DNA from: Deltaproteobacteria bacterium
Lineage (GTDB): Bacteria > JADJOY01
Length of the DNA stretch: 64,000 nt
Direction: 5' to 3'
NCBI GenBank assembly: GCA_016713535.1
Contig: JADJOY010000003.1
Span: forward strand, 1 to 64,000
The notes under the pieces: generated by a model
What the model was told of the DNA's origin: nothing
Database searches by the model: none
Seen by the model: the letters and a program-made list of their open reading frames with translations, nothing else
Shown here: positions 9,968 through 18,450 of the stretch, in pieces
Numbering within the stretch: position 1 is the first letter of the stretch
Layout: every line of letters starts with the position of its first letter
Made by a program: the position numbers and the translations under genes

Positions 9968-11403
9968 TCAGCGCTCGGTGACGTCCACGGTGGCCGGCTC
10001 GGTGAGCAAGCGCTGCTCGACGAAGTCGACCTTCTGACGGAGGCTGCGGTCGGTCAGCAGCTTCTTCTCGAGGGTGCCGAGCGAGTGGATCACCGACGAG
10101 TGGTTGCGGCCGACCAGGTCGCCGATGCTCTGCAGGCTGGCGGGGGTGTACTTGCGGCAGAAGTAGAGCACGACCTGGCGCGGGATCAACACGTCCCGCC
10201 GCCGCGAACGCGCCCGAAGCTGGGACGTCTCGATTCCCCACGCCCGCGCCACCGCCGCCATGATGCGCTCGGGCGTGAGCGTGGAGGAGGGACGGCGCTG
10301 ATACACCTTGAGCGCCTGCTCGGCGAGCTCGCGGGTGATGGGCTCGCCGGTGAGCGAGGCGAGAGCGAGGACGCGATTCACCGCGCCCTCGAGATCGCGG
10401 ACGCTGACGGTGGCGACCGTCGCCACCATCTCGGCGACGCCCGTGGGCAGCGTGACGCCGCGCTCTTGCGCGCGGCGCTCGACGATGGCGATCCGTGTGT
10501 CCGGCTCGGGTGGGTCGATCTCGACGACCAGCCCGGCGCCGAGGCGCGAGCGCAGCGGCTCCGCCAGGTCGGGAATCGACGACGGTGCTCCGTTGCCGGT
10601 CAACACCACCTGCTTGCCGTCGGCGAAGAGCTCGTCGAGCGCGTGAAAGAACTCGGATTGCGTCCGCTTCTTGCCGGCGAGGAACTGGACGTCGTCGATG
10701 ACGAGCAGATCGACGCTGCGCCGGTAGCGATCCTTGAAGCCTTCGATGCGGCCCTGACCGAGGGCGGTCACCATGTCGGCGAGAAAACGCTCGGCGGGCG
10801 CGAACGCCACGCGTGTTCGCGGGCGGAGGCGGATCGCCTCGTTGACGATCGCGCACGCGAGGTGCGTCTTGCCGAGGCCCACCGGTGCGTTCAGGAAGAG
10901 CGGGTTGTAGCGGGTCTCGCGGTCCTCCGCGATCGAGCGAGCCGCCGCGAACGCGAGACGATTGCTCGAGCCGACCACGAAGCGCTCGAAGGTGAGCTGG
11001 CGCGCAGCCGGCGGCAGCGGATGGGTCGCGCGGGACGGCAGGCTCGGCGCCGTGGCCGGAACCGCCTGCGCCGCGGCGCCAGCGCGACCACGCGACACCA
11101 CGTAGAGCGGCGGCGCGGGACGCACCGCCGGCGCGCTCAGTGGATGCCGTCGTCGCACTCACCGAAGGTGAGCACGAGCTGGTAGGGCGTGCCGGTGCGA
11201 TCGGGGAGCGCCTGCTCGAGTGAGCGCAAGAAGTGCTCGCGGACCCAGTCGTGGGTGAACTGGTTCGGCGCTGAAACCACCACCCGCGCCTCGTCGAGGC
11301 GCACTGGCTTGAGCGGCCGCAACCACAGCTCCACGAGGTGGGGCGCGACCCGCGTCTCCAGGTTGGACAGGGTTTGCTGCCAGATCTCTTCGACGTGGCT
11401 CAT
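9968..11403 (-). CDS. dnaA: chromosomal replication initiator DnaA (split by frameshift)
   Basis: Initiates replication by binding DnaA boxes. Domain I is encoded from ATG 11403 (EEIWQQTLSNLETRVAPHLV) and its frame stops at 11137. The AAA+ core and domain IV continue in another frame from about 11158. The core has Walker A (APVGLGKTH), Walker B (LLVIDDVQFLAGK), and the DNA-contacting VGRNHSSVIHSLGTLE helix-turn-helix near the C-terminus. The normal motif at that site is GRDHTTV, so the D-to-N and TT-to-SS changes are mild variants. The break falls in the poorly conserved domain II linker. A sequence error is the simplest reading; two overlapping ORFs (22 bases shared) with a GTG restart is the alternative. 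Confidence 0.9.
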
Positions 11404-11860
11404 CGGAAGCGGGGACCTTCGGTTGTCGCGGGAGAAAAAAGCTGGAATGAGACACGCGCATTATCCAGATCGGGGAAAAAGCAGCAACACGAGTAGGGGC
11501 GTGTGTCGCCGAGGTGGCGCGCGAGTGACGCACTGCGTTCGAGAACCCCGCCTTTTTCCCGACTCCGAGCCGTCTGGCCCCCGGGAAACGCCGGGTTTGG
11601 CGCGGTTGCCGGGCTCGCGGCGAAGCCCAAATGATCTCGGCGGGTTATCGGTTTGCTCACGGGTAGTTCACAGCTTGTGAACAACGGAGTCGCCGATCGG
11701 CAGATCGACGAAGCTCGATCGTTCGATCGAATCATCGAAAATGATCGAAATTTCGCGAATGGGGGGTGGTGCGAATTCCACAGGCTGGAGGGCCGGCATC
11801 CGGCATCGGTTCGAGCCCCCAAAATCGGCTAGCCACACCCCCTCGTGAAGGCCGTGCCGC
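11404..11860. other. candidate chromosomal origin (oriC) upstream of dnaA
   Basis: This gene-free stretch (the whole gap is 11404-11998) adjoins dnaA and is visibly less GC-rich than its surroundings, especially 11700-11760 with repeated ATCGAA and GATCG units that could be an unwinding element. Near-matches to the DnaA box TTATCCACA are TTATCCAGA at 11461 (one mismatch) and TTGTTCACA on the minus strand at 11676-11684 (two mismatches). Position next to dnaA, AT-richness and box-like sites together suggest oriC, but there are few boxes and no skew analysis was possible. The rest of the gap to 11998 shows nothing clear. Confidence 0.5.
11666..11682. repeat. 7-3-7 perfect inverted repeat beside dnaA
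   Basis: GTTCACA, a three-base spacer, then TGTGAAC form a perfect palindrome. Each arm resembles the right half of a DnaA box, so the two half-sites face each other. It may be a paired DnaA site or the operator of an unrelated regulator of dnaA. Confidence 0.55.
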
Positions 11861-11998
11861 CCGCTGCTCAGTCGGTGCTCCTGGCGCCCCCGCGCCAGCG
11901 CCGCGCCTCCGCGCCGGCGCGGGGCGAGACGTATACTCGCGCCGCTTTCGCGACCCCACGCGCCGCACGAGGCGCTCCTCACACGGGAGATAGAATTC

Positions 11999-12430
11999 AT
12001 GGATCTTTTCCGGGCATACCCCGCGCTCGCCACCCTCGGTCTCGTGACCTGCGTGCTGGTCCTCAAGATGCTCGCGGTGGGTCTTGCGACCACGTATCAC
12101 CGCATGCGCCTCAAGCGCTTCGCCACTGCCGAAGACCTGGCCCTCGTCCCGGGCGCCTCGACCGAGAGGCACGACGACATCGAGCGCGCGCGTCGCGCCC
12201 ATCGCAACGACCTCGAGAACATCCCGCCGTTTCTGTGGGTGGCGTTCTTCTTCGCGCTCACCCGTCCCCCCGCCGCGGCGGCGGCGATCTACTTCTGGGG
12301 CTTCACCGGTGCGCGCATCGCGCACTCGGTGTTCTACCTGGCCTCCGTGCAGCCCTTCCGAACGCTCTCCTACACGGTGGGGTGGCTCGCGCTGGTGGCG
12401 ATGACCATCCACACCTGGATCCGCCTGTGA
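11999..12430 (+). CDS. MAPEG family membrane protein
   Basis: A 143-residue protein with four membrane helices and the MAPEG pattern: RAHRNDLENIPPFLW in the loop and ARIAHSVFYLASVQPFRT further on. Eukaryotic relatives (microsomal glutathione S-transferase, prostaglandin E synthase) use glutathione; bacterial members are largely uncharacterised, so a glutathione-dependent detoxification role is only inferred. The start ATG has GGGAGAT 8 bases upstream. The gene is divergent from dnaA across the candidate origin and converges on the FHA gene. Confidence 0.88.
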   Translation: MDLFRAYPALATLGLVTCVLVLKMLAVGLATTYHRMRLKRFATAEDLALVPGASTERHDDIERARRAHRNDLENIPPFLWVAFFFALTRPPAAAAAIYFWGFTGARIAHSVFYLASVQPFRTLSYTVGWLALVAMTIHTWIRL

Positions 12431-12461
12431 GCGGCGGGGCGGATCGCGCGGCGGGTCGACC

Positions 12462-12848
12462 TCACGCCGGCTTCGGCGGCGCTCCGACCCGATCGACCGA
12501 GAACAGGAACAGCGTCTCCCCGGCCATGATCTTGTCACCGTTGCGGAGCGCGTACTCCTTGACCTCGGAACCGTTCAGGAACGTTCCGTTCGACGAGTCG
12601 AGGTCGCGCACCCGGAACTCGAGGTTCCTGTAGGAAACCTCGGTGTGGCGGCGGGACATGGCGTCGTCGTCGATCCGTACGTCCGCCTGCTCACCGCGCC
12701 CGATGACCGTGGTGCTCATGCTGAGAGGGAAGGAGCGTCCCTGCTCGGCACCGCTGATCACCTTGAGCGTGGCGCGGATGTTGGGCGGGATCTTGAGGTC
12801 GTCCGCGCCGATCGAGGGCTTGTCGTAGACGAAGGTCTTGTTTTCCAT
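12462..12848 (-). CDS. FHA-domain protein
   Basis: A 128-residue protein consisting of a short N-terminal tail and a forkhead-associated domain at about residues 30-115. The phosphothreonine-binding residues are present: GRGEQADVRIDDD, SRRH, then DLDSSNGTFLNG. ATG 12848 is chosen over the in-frame start at 12938 because AGGA lies 8 bases upstream and the extension is Arg/Ser-rich noise. The N-terminal KTFVYDKPSIG segment contains a Thr and could be a phosphorylation site, as in other single-FHA adaptor proteins. A Ser/Thr kinase gene is encoded about 420 bases away on the opposite strand, so it may be its partner; this is inference. Confidence 0.9.
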   Translation of the reverse strand: MENKTFVYDKPSIGADDLKIPPNIRATLKVISGAEQGRSFPLSMSTTVIGRGEQADVRIDDDAMSRRHTEVSYRNLEFRVRDLDSSNGTFLNGSEVKEYALRNGDKIMAGETLFLFSVDRVGAPPKPA

Positions 12849-13267
12849 GACCGGTCCTCGCTTTGGCGCCCAGGTCGCCGCATGCCTCGCGGACGACGAG
12901 CGGGCGCTGATTGAAGCACGCGTCGCGCGGACTCGCAACGCATGCGCCTCGCCCCCGCCACGACGCGGTTTCGCGCGCGTCTCAGCGCCGTCCGTTTCCT
13001 TGCGCGACCAGGGGGCGGGCTAAATAGAGGCCACGATGACGATGAGCTCGCGCCCTCGAGCGCCCGCGCGCTGCGCTCGGCGACAACGCGCTCGGCTCAT
13101 CCTCGACGAACCCGACCGCCACCACGCGAGATCCGTCGCGAGCGCGCCGCTCGGACCGTCCTCGACGCGCTCGCGGGAGCGTGCGACGCGCGACCCCGCG
13201 CGGCGGATAGGCTGAGCACCGGGTCTCGTCGCTGCGCTCTCCTCACGGTCCCGCTCTCGCACTGCTC
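12849..13267. other. gene-free gap between divergent FHA and kinase genes
   Basis: No convincing coding sequence is visible; open frames here are Arg/Ala-rich shadows. The only AT-rich spot is TAAATA at 13021-13026, which could be a -10 element for the kinase with a weak TTGCGC 15 bases upstream. The promoter assignment is tentative. Confidence 0.35.
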
Positions 13268-15397
13268 ATGGCGCCTCCGGCCGGTTCCGCGCCAGATTCC
13301 GCACCGCGTTTCGGTCAGTACCGGATCCTGCGCAGCATCGCCGCAGGAGGCATGGGCGAGATCTTCCTCGCCAAGCGCGTCGGGCCCGGGGGCTTCGAGA
13401 AGCTCGTCGCGCTGAAGCGGATGTTGCCGCACCTGATGCGCGACGAGCGCTCGGTGGCGATGTTCCTGAACGAGGCCAAGCTCGCAGCCCAGCTCACCCA
13501 CGCCAACATCGTCCAGATCCACGACTTCGGGCGCCTCGGCGACTCGTACTTCTTGTCGATGGAGTACGTGCACGGCCGGAACCTGCGCGACATCCTCGAC
13601 CAGGTGCTGCGCTCGGGGCTCTCGATGCCCGTCGAGCACGCGCTCGGCATCATCCGCGAGGCCGCCGCCGGTCTCGGCTACGCCCACAACCGTTCCGCCT
13701 ACGATGGCACGCCACTCGAGATCATCCACCGCGACGTGTCCCCCCACAACATCCTGGTCAGCTTCGAGGGGGAGGTGAAGATCACCGACTTCGGCATCGC
13801 CAAGGGGTCGCTGATCAGCACCGAGACCACCGCCGGTACCGTCAAGGGCAAGCTCTCCTACATGTCGCCCGAGCAGATCTCGGGCGAGATCCTCGACCGC
13901 CGCTCGGACCTCTTCTCGCTCGGAGTGATCCTCTTCGAGCTGCTCACCGGGCGAAAGCTCTTCCCGGACGACGTGAGCCTCCCCGAGACCATCGAGCGCA
14001 TCCAGTCGGTGACGGTGCCGTTCCCGCGCGACCTGAACCCGGAGATCCCTGTCGACGTCGAGGACCTGGTGCTGCGCTCGCTGGCGCGCTCTCGGAACGA
14101 CCGCTTCCAGAGCGGACGCGAGATGGAGCTCGCGATCGCCGACGTGATGAATCGCCTGGGGCTGGTCTCCGGAGTCCACGAGCGCGCGCGCTTCCTGCTC
14201 GAGCTGTTCGGCGACTCGGCCGCGCCGTCCGGGTTCGCGGGCGAGGGGACTCCGTTTCCCCTCGGCCCCACGCCGTCGCCCGCGCCGGCGTCGCCGCGAC
14301 AGATCAGCGCCGTGGCGGGGCCGCTGCCGGGAAGTGAGCCGGCGTCGCTCGGACGCCTGGTCGCGATCCTCGTGGTCGTGGTCGCGGTGTTCGTGGGGGG
14401 CAGCGCGCTGTGGGAGCGCCTCGGTGGCGCCGGGCGCGCGCCCGCCGCGGTGCCGGCGCCGGGGCCCGCGCCCGTGAGGCCGCAACCCGAACCGCCCGGT
14501 CCGTCGCCCAAGGGCGCTCCGCCGAAGGCAGGGGTGGTCACGCCCACCGTCTCCGGCGAGGTCGACCGCGATCCCGCCACGCCCGAGCGGCGCGCGGTGG
14601 ATGTCACCTCGAGCCCAGCGGGAGCGCAGATCTGGGTGGATGGAGCCGATACCGGCCAGTCCACGCCCGCACGCGTCGACATCCCGGTGGGGCGTCGCAA
14701 GCTGCGCCTCGAGAAGGATGGCTACGAGCCGAGCACGATCCCGATGCTGGTCGAGCTCACCGGCCCCGGCGTTGCCGCGGACGGCATCCTCATCCCCAAG
14801 CCGGTCACGGTACAGATCGCGACCGACCCGACCGGAGCCTCGGTCACCGTCGGGACACAGCGATTCACGGCTCCCCAGACGGTCACGCTCAAGCCAGGCC
14901 GCTACCCGGTGAAGGTGGAGAAGACGGGGTTCCAGGCGGTCGACGGGTTCGCCGTGATCGAGCCGGCGCGCGCCAACGTGCTTCGCTACGAGCTGCGGCG
15001 CGCCTCGCTCACCGGGCTGGTGTCGCTCAACTCGGACCCGTGGGCGATGGTCTACCAGGACGGCTCGGCCGAGCCGATCGGGCAGACGCCGGTGTTCGGC
15101 CACTCGACGAGCGCAGGTGTCCATCGCTACCGGTTCGTGAACCCGCAGCAAGGCCTCGACGAGACACGCTCGGTGGAAATCTTCGCCGACGACCACGTAC
15201 GGAAGAACTTCGAGTTCGCGGCGTCGGTGACCGTCGACGCCGCGGTCAAGCAGCTCTGGATCGACGGCCGCGCCGAGCCGCGGCGGAGCTTCAAGCTCTC
15301 GGTCGGAAGCCACACGGTGCGCGCGCAGCTCGTCGACGGCCGCGAGACCAACACCACCGTGCGGGTCCGGGCCGGTGAGGAGGTGCGGATCCCGTGA
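13268..15397 (+). CDS. membrane Ser/Thr protein kinase with PEGA repeats
   Basis: A 709-residue Hanks-type kinase. The kinase domain spans about residues 15-290: Gly-rich loop AAGGMGEIF, Lys50 (VALKRM), HRDVSPHN catalytic loop, DFGIAKG, and the MSPEQ of the activation segment. A Pro-rich linker and one membrane helix (LVAILVVVVAVFVGG, about 360-378) follow. The extracytoplasmic part has at least two to three PEGA-type repeats (VDVTSSPAGAQIWVDG, VQIATDPTGASVTVG, and a weaker third). PEGA domains occur in many myxobacterial surface and kinase proteins and may sense the cell envelope. The start lacks a clear Shine-Dalgarno. The stop overlaps the TPR lipoprotein gene by 4 bases. Confidence 0.93.
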   Translation: MAPPAGSAPDSAPRFGQYRILRSIAAGGMGEIFLAKRVGPGGFEKLVALKRMLPHLMRDERSVAMFLNEAKLAAQLTHANIVQIHDFGRLGDSYFLSMEYVHGRNLRDILDQVLRSGLSMPVEHALGIIREAAAGLGYAHNRSAYDGTPLEIIHRDVSPHNILVSFEGEVKITDFGIAKGSLISTETTAGTVKGKLSYMSPEQISGEILDRRSDLFSLGVILFELLTGRKLFPDDVSLPETIERIQSVTVPFPRDLNPEIPVDVEDLVLRSLARSRNDRFQSGREMELAIADVMNRLGLVSGVHERARFLLELFGDSAAPSGFAGEGTPFPLGPTPSPAPASPRQISAVAGPLPGSEPASLGRLVAILVVVVAVFVGGSALWERLGGAGRAPAAVPAPGPAPVRPQPEPPGPSPKGAPPKAGVVTPTVSGEVDRDPATPERRAVDVTSSPAGAQIWVDGADTGQSTPARVDIPVGRRKLRLEKDGYEPSTIPMLVELTGPGVAADGILIPKPVTVQIATDPTGASVTVGTQRFTAPQTVTLKPGRYPVKVEKTGFQAVDGFAVIEPARANVLRYELRRASLTGLVSLNSDPWAMVYQDGSAEPIGQTPVFGHSTSAGVHRYRFVNPQQGLDETRSVEIFADDHVRKNFEFAASVTVDAAVKQLWIDGRAEPRRSFKLSVGSHTVRAQLVDGRETNTTVRVRAGEEVRIP

Positions 15398-16290
15398 GCG
15401 TCACACGTGGGCTTCGAGCCGCGGTGGCGGCGTGGGGAGGGGTGGCGCTGCTCGTCGCGGTGGTGAGCGCCGGAGGGTGTGGCGCCGAGCCCCCCCCGGG
15501 CCCGGCCAAGCTGGGCCAGGACTCGACCTTCCTGGTTCAGGTCGCGATGAACGAGTACCGCGCTGGCCGCTACGAGGCGGCGCTCAGGAATCTCGAGCAG
15601 GCGCGAGCCAAGGCGCCGGGCAACCGCGACATCCAGTACCTGCTGGGAGTCGTGCTCATCGAGCGCGGCGAATACGGCCGCGCGATCCAGGCGATCGACG
15701 AGGGGATGGCGGCGGCGCCCAACGATCCCGAGCTGTTCAACGTGCGCGGCATCGCGCACATGCGTGGACGCGAGTTCGACGCGGCGATCCAGGATTTCCA
15801 GGCGGCGCTCGCGCCTGAACGCCGCTACGCCACACCCGAGACCGCGCTCTCCAACCTCGCCGCGACCTACGCGCAGCAGGGACGCGTCGACGACGCGGTC
15901 GCGACGTACTGGAAGGCGCTCGATCTCAAGCCCAGCGATGGCGTGCTGCGCACCGCGCTCTGCCAGACGCTGCTCGACGCGCGCCGCACGGACGTGGCGC
16001 TGCGCGAGTGCACACGCGCCACGACGGACGCGCCGCAATACGCGCCCGCGTTCGATCTCAAGGGCGACGTACTGCACACGATGGGCAAGAAGGCCGACGC
16101 CATCGCCGCGTGGCAGAAGGCGTTCGAGCTCGCGCCCAAGGGCGACTTCAAGGAGAGCGTGCGGCGCAAGTTGATCGCGCTCGGCGTCAACGACCCGGCG
16201 CTCACCGGCAAGCGCAAGGATCGCTGGGAGCTTCCCGCCACCGTGCCCGACGAGGTCGACCCCACGCTTCCGGGCCCGTCGCCGCGCTGA
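15394..16290 (+). CDS. TPR-repeat lipoprotein
   Basis: A 298-residue protein with a signal peptide ending AGGC (Cys29), a slightly atypical lipobox, followed by about five TPR units between residues 45 and 245 (EYRAGRYEAALRNLEQA, ERGEYGRAIQAIDEGM, and AYAPAF-like later units). It resembles PilF/PilW-type outer-membrane lipoproteins that act as assembly scaffolds, but no pilus genes adjoin it. The GTG start overlaps the kinase stop, so the two are likely co-translated, and the TPR protein may be a partner of the kinase's PEGA region (inference). Confidence 0.85.
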   Translation: MSVTRGLRAAVAAWGGVALLVAVVSAGGCGAEPPPGPAKLGQDSTFLVQVAMNEYRAGRYEAALRNLEQARAKAPGNRDIQYLLGVVLIERGEYGRAIQAIDEGMAAAPNDPELFNVRGIAHMRGREFDAAIQDFQAALAPERRYATPETALSNLAATYAQQGRVDDAVATYWKALDLKPSDGVLRTALCQTLLDARRTDVALRECTRATTDAPQYAPAFDLKGDVLHTMGKKADAIAAWQKAFELAPKGDFKESVRRKLIALGVNDPALTGKRKDRWELPATVPDEVDPTLPGPSPR

Positions 16291-16303
16291 GACGCCGACG
16301 CGG

Positions 16304-16345
16304 AACCTCTGGAGCGTCAGGGGGCTTCGCCCCCGCACCGAGGTT
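16304..16345 (+). terminator. compound hairpin after kinase-TPR operon
   Basis: GGGGGC-TTC-GCCCCC (16320-16334) forms a strong stem-loop, flanked by AACCTC and GAGGTT arms that could extend it. It begins 14 bases after the TPR stop codon. There is no U-tract, so an intrinsic terminator is only possible. Confidence 0.45.
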
Positions 16346-16390
16346 GTGGAGTTTTCCCTCCGGGTCGCTCACGGAAGCCGCGGGGGCCCG

Positions 16391-16460
16391 GCGACGAGGG
16401 ATGGAGCCCCCGTCGCTACGATGGTTTTCGTCCCGCGGGGGGCTCCGTCCTCCCGCGGCG
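16391..16460. repeat. inverted pair of palindromic repeats (REP-like), copy A
   Basis: A hairpin unit (16391-16420), ending in CTAC near its 3' end so that it is GTAG-headed on the minus strand, is followed by an oppositely oriented unit with a GCGGGGGGCTCCGTCC core (16431-16460). The same paired arrangement, reverse-complemented, occurs at 30074-30139, with matching flanks such as GGGTCGCTCACGG. Here the second unit has lost its GTAG head. Confidence 0.6.
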
Positions 16461-16547
16461 CTTCGCGCTCGTTCGATTTCTTCACGGGCTCTCCGTCGCC
16501 GGCGCGGTCGACGGAGCGACCGCGCTCCAGCCGCGTGAGCGGCCCAG

Positions 16548-17732
16548 TCACACCCGCTGGTAGGTGCGGCCGCGCCAGGTGAGGCCGAGGCCGAGCGCGG
16601 TGCGCACGATCGCCGCCACCCACATCGCCGCGATCACCGTCGCGCCGAGCGGCTGGAGCCACAGGCCGCGCTCGTCGATCCGCGCCGTCAGGTCCATCGC
16701 GCGACGGACGCTCTGCAACGCCATGAGCTCGGCCACGCCGAGCCCGAGCAGCGCCACCGCCGGGCGCCAGTGGTGTGGCTCGGCGATCAATGCACACCCG
16801 CCCTGCAGCAGCGCCAGGAACGGCATCCACAGGAAGAGCGCGAGGGCGAGCATGATCGGCAGCATCACCAACGCGAGCGGCTTGCGTCCGTCGAGGATGA
16901 GCATGAAGTTCTTCACGAAGCCCTGGCGCAGGTCGTGGAGGGTGGGGCCGAAGCCCTTCGTGACGAGGTCCGGCGCGAGGAGCATGTGGAGCTTGAGCCC
17001 GAGCGACTTGATGCGCTTGGCGATGATCCAGTCCTCGCCGACCCGCGCGCGGATCGACTCGTAGCCGCCGATCGCATCGAAGGCCGCACGCCGGAAGAGC
17101 AGGAAGTAGCCGACGGCGTTGGCGTCCCGTGAGCGTGGGTCGTTGATCTTGTCGAGGCGATAGGACGGGATCAGCCCGAGCGCCGGCAGCACCGCGCGCT
17201 CCCAGAAGCTCGCCACCCGCACCCTCGGGAACACCGTGAGCAGGTCGACCGCGTGCGCCTCGGCCCACGCGACCGCCTCGGGGATGGCACGCGGCTCGAG
17301 CTCGGTGTCGGCGTCGACGATCAGCAGGTAGGTACCGCGCGCCGCGCCGGCACCCTGGTGGATCGCCCAGTTCTTGCCGGTCCAGCCGTCGGGGCGCTGG
17401 ATGCCGTCGACGACGCGCACGCGCGGGTCGCGCGCGGCGACTTCACCCGCGATCGCGCCGGTGCGATCGGTCGACTGATCGTTCACCACCACGATCTCGA
17501 GGGCCGGGTACTCGGACGCGGTGAGCCGCGCCAGGCAGGCCCCCATCGTCTGCTCTTCGTCGCGCGCCGGCACCACCACGCTCACCAGCGGAGCCGGTGA
17601 GGGGAGGGGAAGGGGGCCGTGCGGCTCGAGGCGCGGAAAGAGCGCGCGATCGAGGATCCAGCGCCGCGTGAGGCCGAGATAGCCGAGCAGCGAGGCGCCG
17701 TGGGCGGCGATCCAGAAGCTCACGGGATCCAT
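16548..17732 (-). CDS. GT2-family membrane glycosyltransferase
   Basis: A 394-residue family 2 glycosyltransferase with a membrane helix at the N-terminus and two or three at the C-terminus. Catalytic features are VVVPARDEEQ, VVNDQSTDR, the LIVDADTELE metal site, and GEDWIIAKRI as the acceptor-side acidic motif. Such enzymes transfer a sugar from a nucleotide donor to a lipid carrier at the inner face of the membrane. It is a clear paralogue of the gene at 26777-27991 (shared DKI(N/H)DP and FRR...DAIGG blocks). It is monocistronic and faces away from gspG. The acceptor is unknown. Confidence 0.85.
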   Translation of the reverse strand: MDPVSFWIAAHGASLLGYLGLTRRWILDRALFPRLEPHGPLPLPSPAPLVSVVVPARDEEQTMGACLARLTASEYPALEIVVVNDQSTDRTGAIAGEVAARDPRVRVVDGIQRPDGWTGKNWAIHQGAGAARGTYLLIVDADTELEPRAIPEAVAWAEAHAVDLLTVFPRVRVASFWERAVLPALGLIPSYRLDKINDPRSRDANAVGYFLLFRRAAFDAIGGYESIRARVGEDWIIAKRIKSLGLKLHMLLAPDLVTKGFGPTLHDLRQGFVKNFMLILDGRKPLALVMLPIMLALALFLWMPFLALLQGGCALIAEPHHWRPAVALLGLGVAELMALQSVRRAMDLTARIDERGLWLQPLGATVIAAMWVAAIVRTALGLGLTWRGRTYQRV

Positions 17733-17819
17733 GGCGGGCGACCTTTTACCCGCTCGCGAGGCCGCGCGGCCACGGCGGCAGGGCGAGCTCCGAGATTGGG
17801 CCTAGTGCGCGGCAAGGTG

Positions 17820-17860
17820 CAACTGATTAACTTGATCTAAACTAGATCAGTTGACAGTGA
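17820..17860. promoter_or_regulatory. AT-rich nested inverted repeats overlapping a TTGACA box
   Basis: A local AT-rich island upstream of gspG contains two perfect inverted repeats. TGATCTA-AAC-TAGATCA lies at 17833-17849, and CAACTGAT (17820-17827) pairs with ATCAGTTG (17846-17853). The right arm of the second runs into TTGACA at 17851-17856, a consensus -35 element. A repressor bound to the palindrome would cover it. I see no good -10 at normal spacing. Confidence 0.55.
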
Positions 17861-17930
17861 CAGATAAAGTCTGTGACTTTATTCCCGCGTCGAACATCCA
17901 CCGTGCCGTTGCGCTCCGAAGGAGGCCGCC

Positions 17931-18437
17931 ATGAACGTCCGCTCGATTCGTCCGGTCCGTCGTCTCGACGCACCGAGCCCGCGTCGATCCCCGTCGCTCG
18001 TACGCTCCGCGCACGGCTTCACGCTGATCGAGATCCTCGTCACGGTCGCGATCATCGCGCTCTTCACCGGAATGGTCGCGCTGCCCGTGGTGGGCCACCT
18101 GCGTGATGCGAAGGTGGTGGCGGCGCGCACCCAGGTCGCCACCCTCGAGAGCGCGCTGCGCACCTACCAGCTCGACAACGGCTTCTACCCGACCACCGAG
18201 CAAGGGCTCGCGGCACTCCTCACCGCGCCCACCACGCGCCCCGTCCCGGCGAGCTACCGAACACACGGCTACTGGGAGCGCGACTTCATCCCCAAGGACC
18301 CGTGGGGCGGCGAGTACCACTACCTCTCGCCCGGTATCCACGGCGAGATCGACGTGTGGAGCCTGGGCGCCGACCAGCAGCCGGACGGCGACGGCGACGC
18401 CAAGGACCTCGGCAACTGGGACCTCGGTCGGCGTTGA
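17931..18437 (+). CDS. gspG: type II secretion major pseudopilin GspG (orphan)
   Basis: A 168-residue type II secretion pseudopilin. The prepilin cleavage site is G-FTLIEIL after a 28-residue basic leader, followed by the hydrophobic N-terminal helix. GspG hallmarks follow: ALRTYQLDNGFYPTTEQGLAAL, then KDPWGGEYHYLSPG and DVWSLGADQQPDGDG, the last resembling the calcium-binding loop. A strong Shine-Dalgarno (AAGGAGG) lies 5 bases before the ATG. No other gsp gene adjoins it; the nearest secretion-type gene is the GspE-like ATPase at 30265. The upstream region holds unusual inverted repeats. Confidence 0.93.
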   Translation: MNVRSIRPVRRLDAPSPRRSPSLVRSAHGFTLIEILVTVAIIALFTGMVALPVVGHLRDAKVVAARTQVATLESALRTYQLDNGFYPTTEQGLAALLTAPTTRPVPASYRTHGYWERDFIPKDPWGGEYHYLSPGIHGEIDVWSLGADQQPDGDGDAKDLGNWDLGRR

Positions 18438-18450
18438 GCCCGGCTGCGCC

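Noticed and set aside
13097-15313. Very long open frame opposite the Ser/Thr kinase
   Set aside because: Composition is dominated by His, Arg and Asp with no fold signature; a shadow of the kinase gene.
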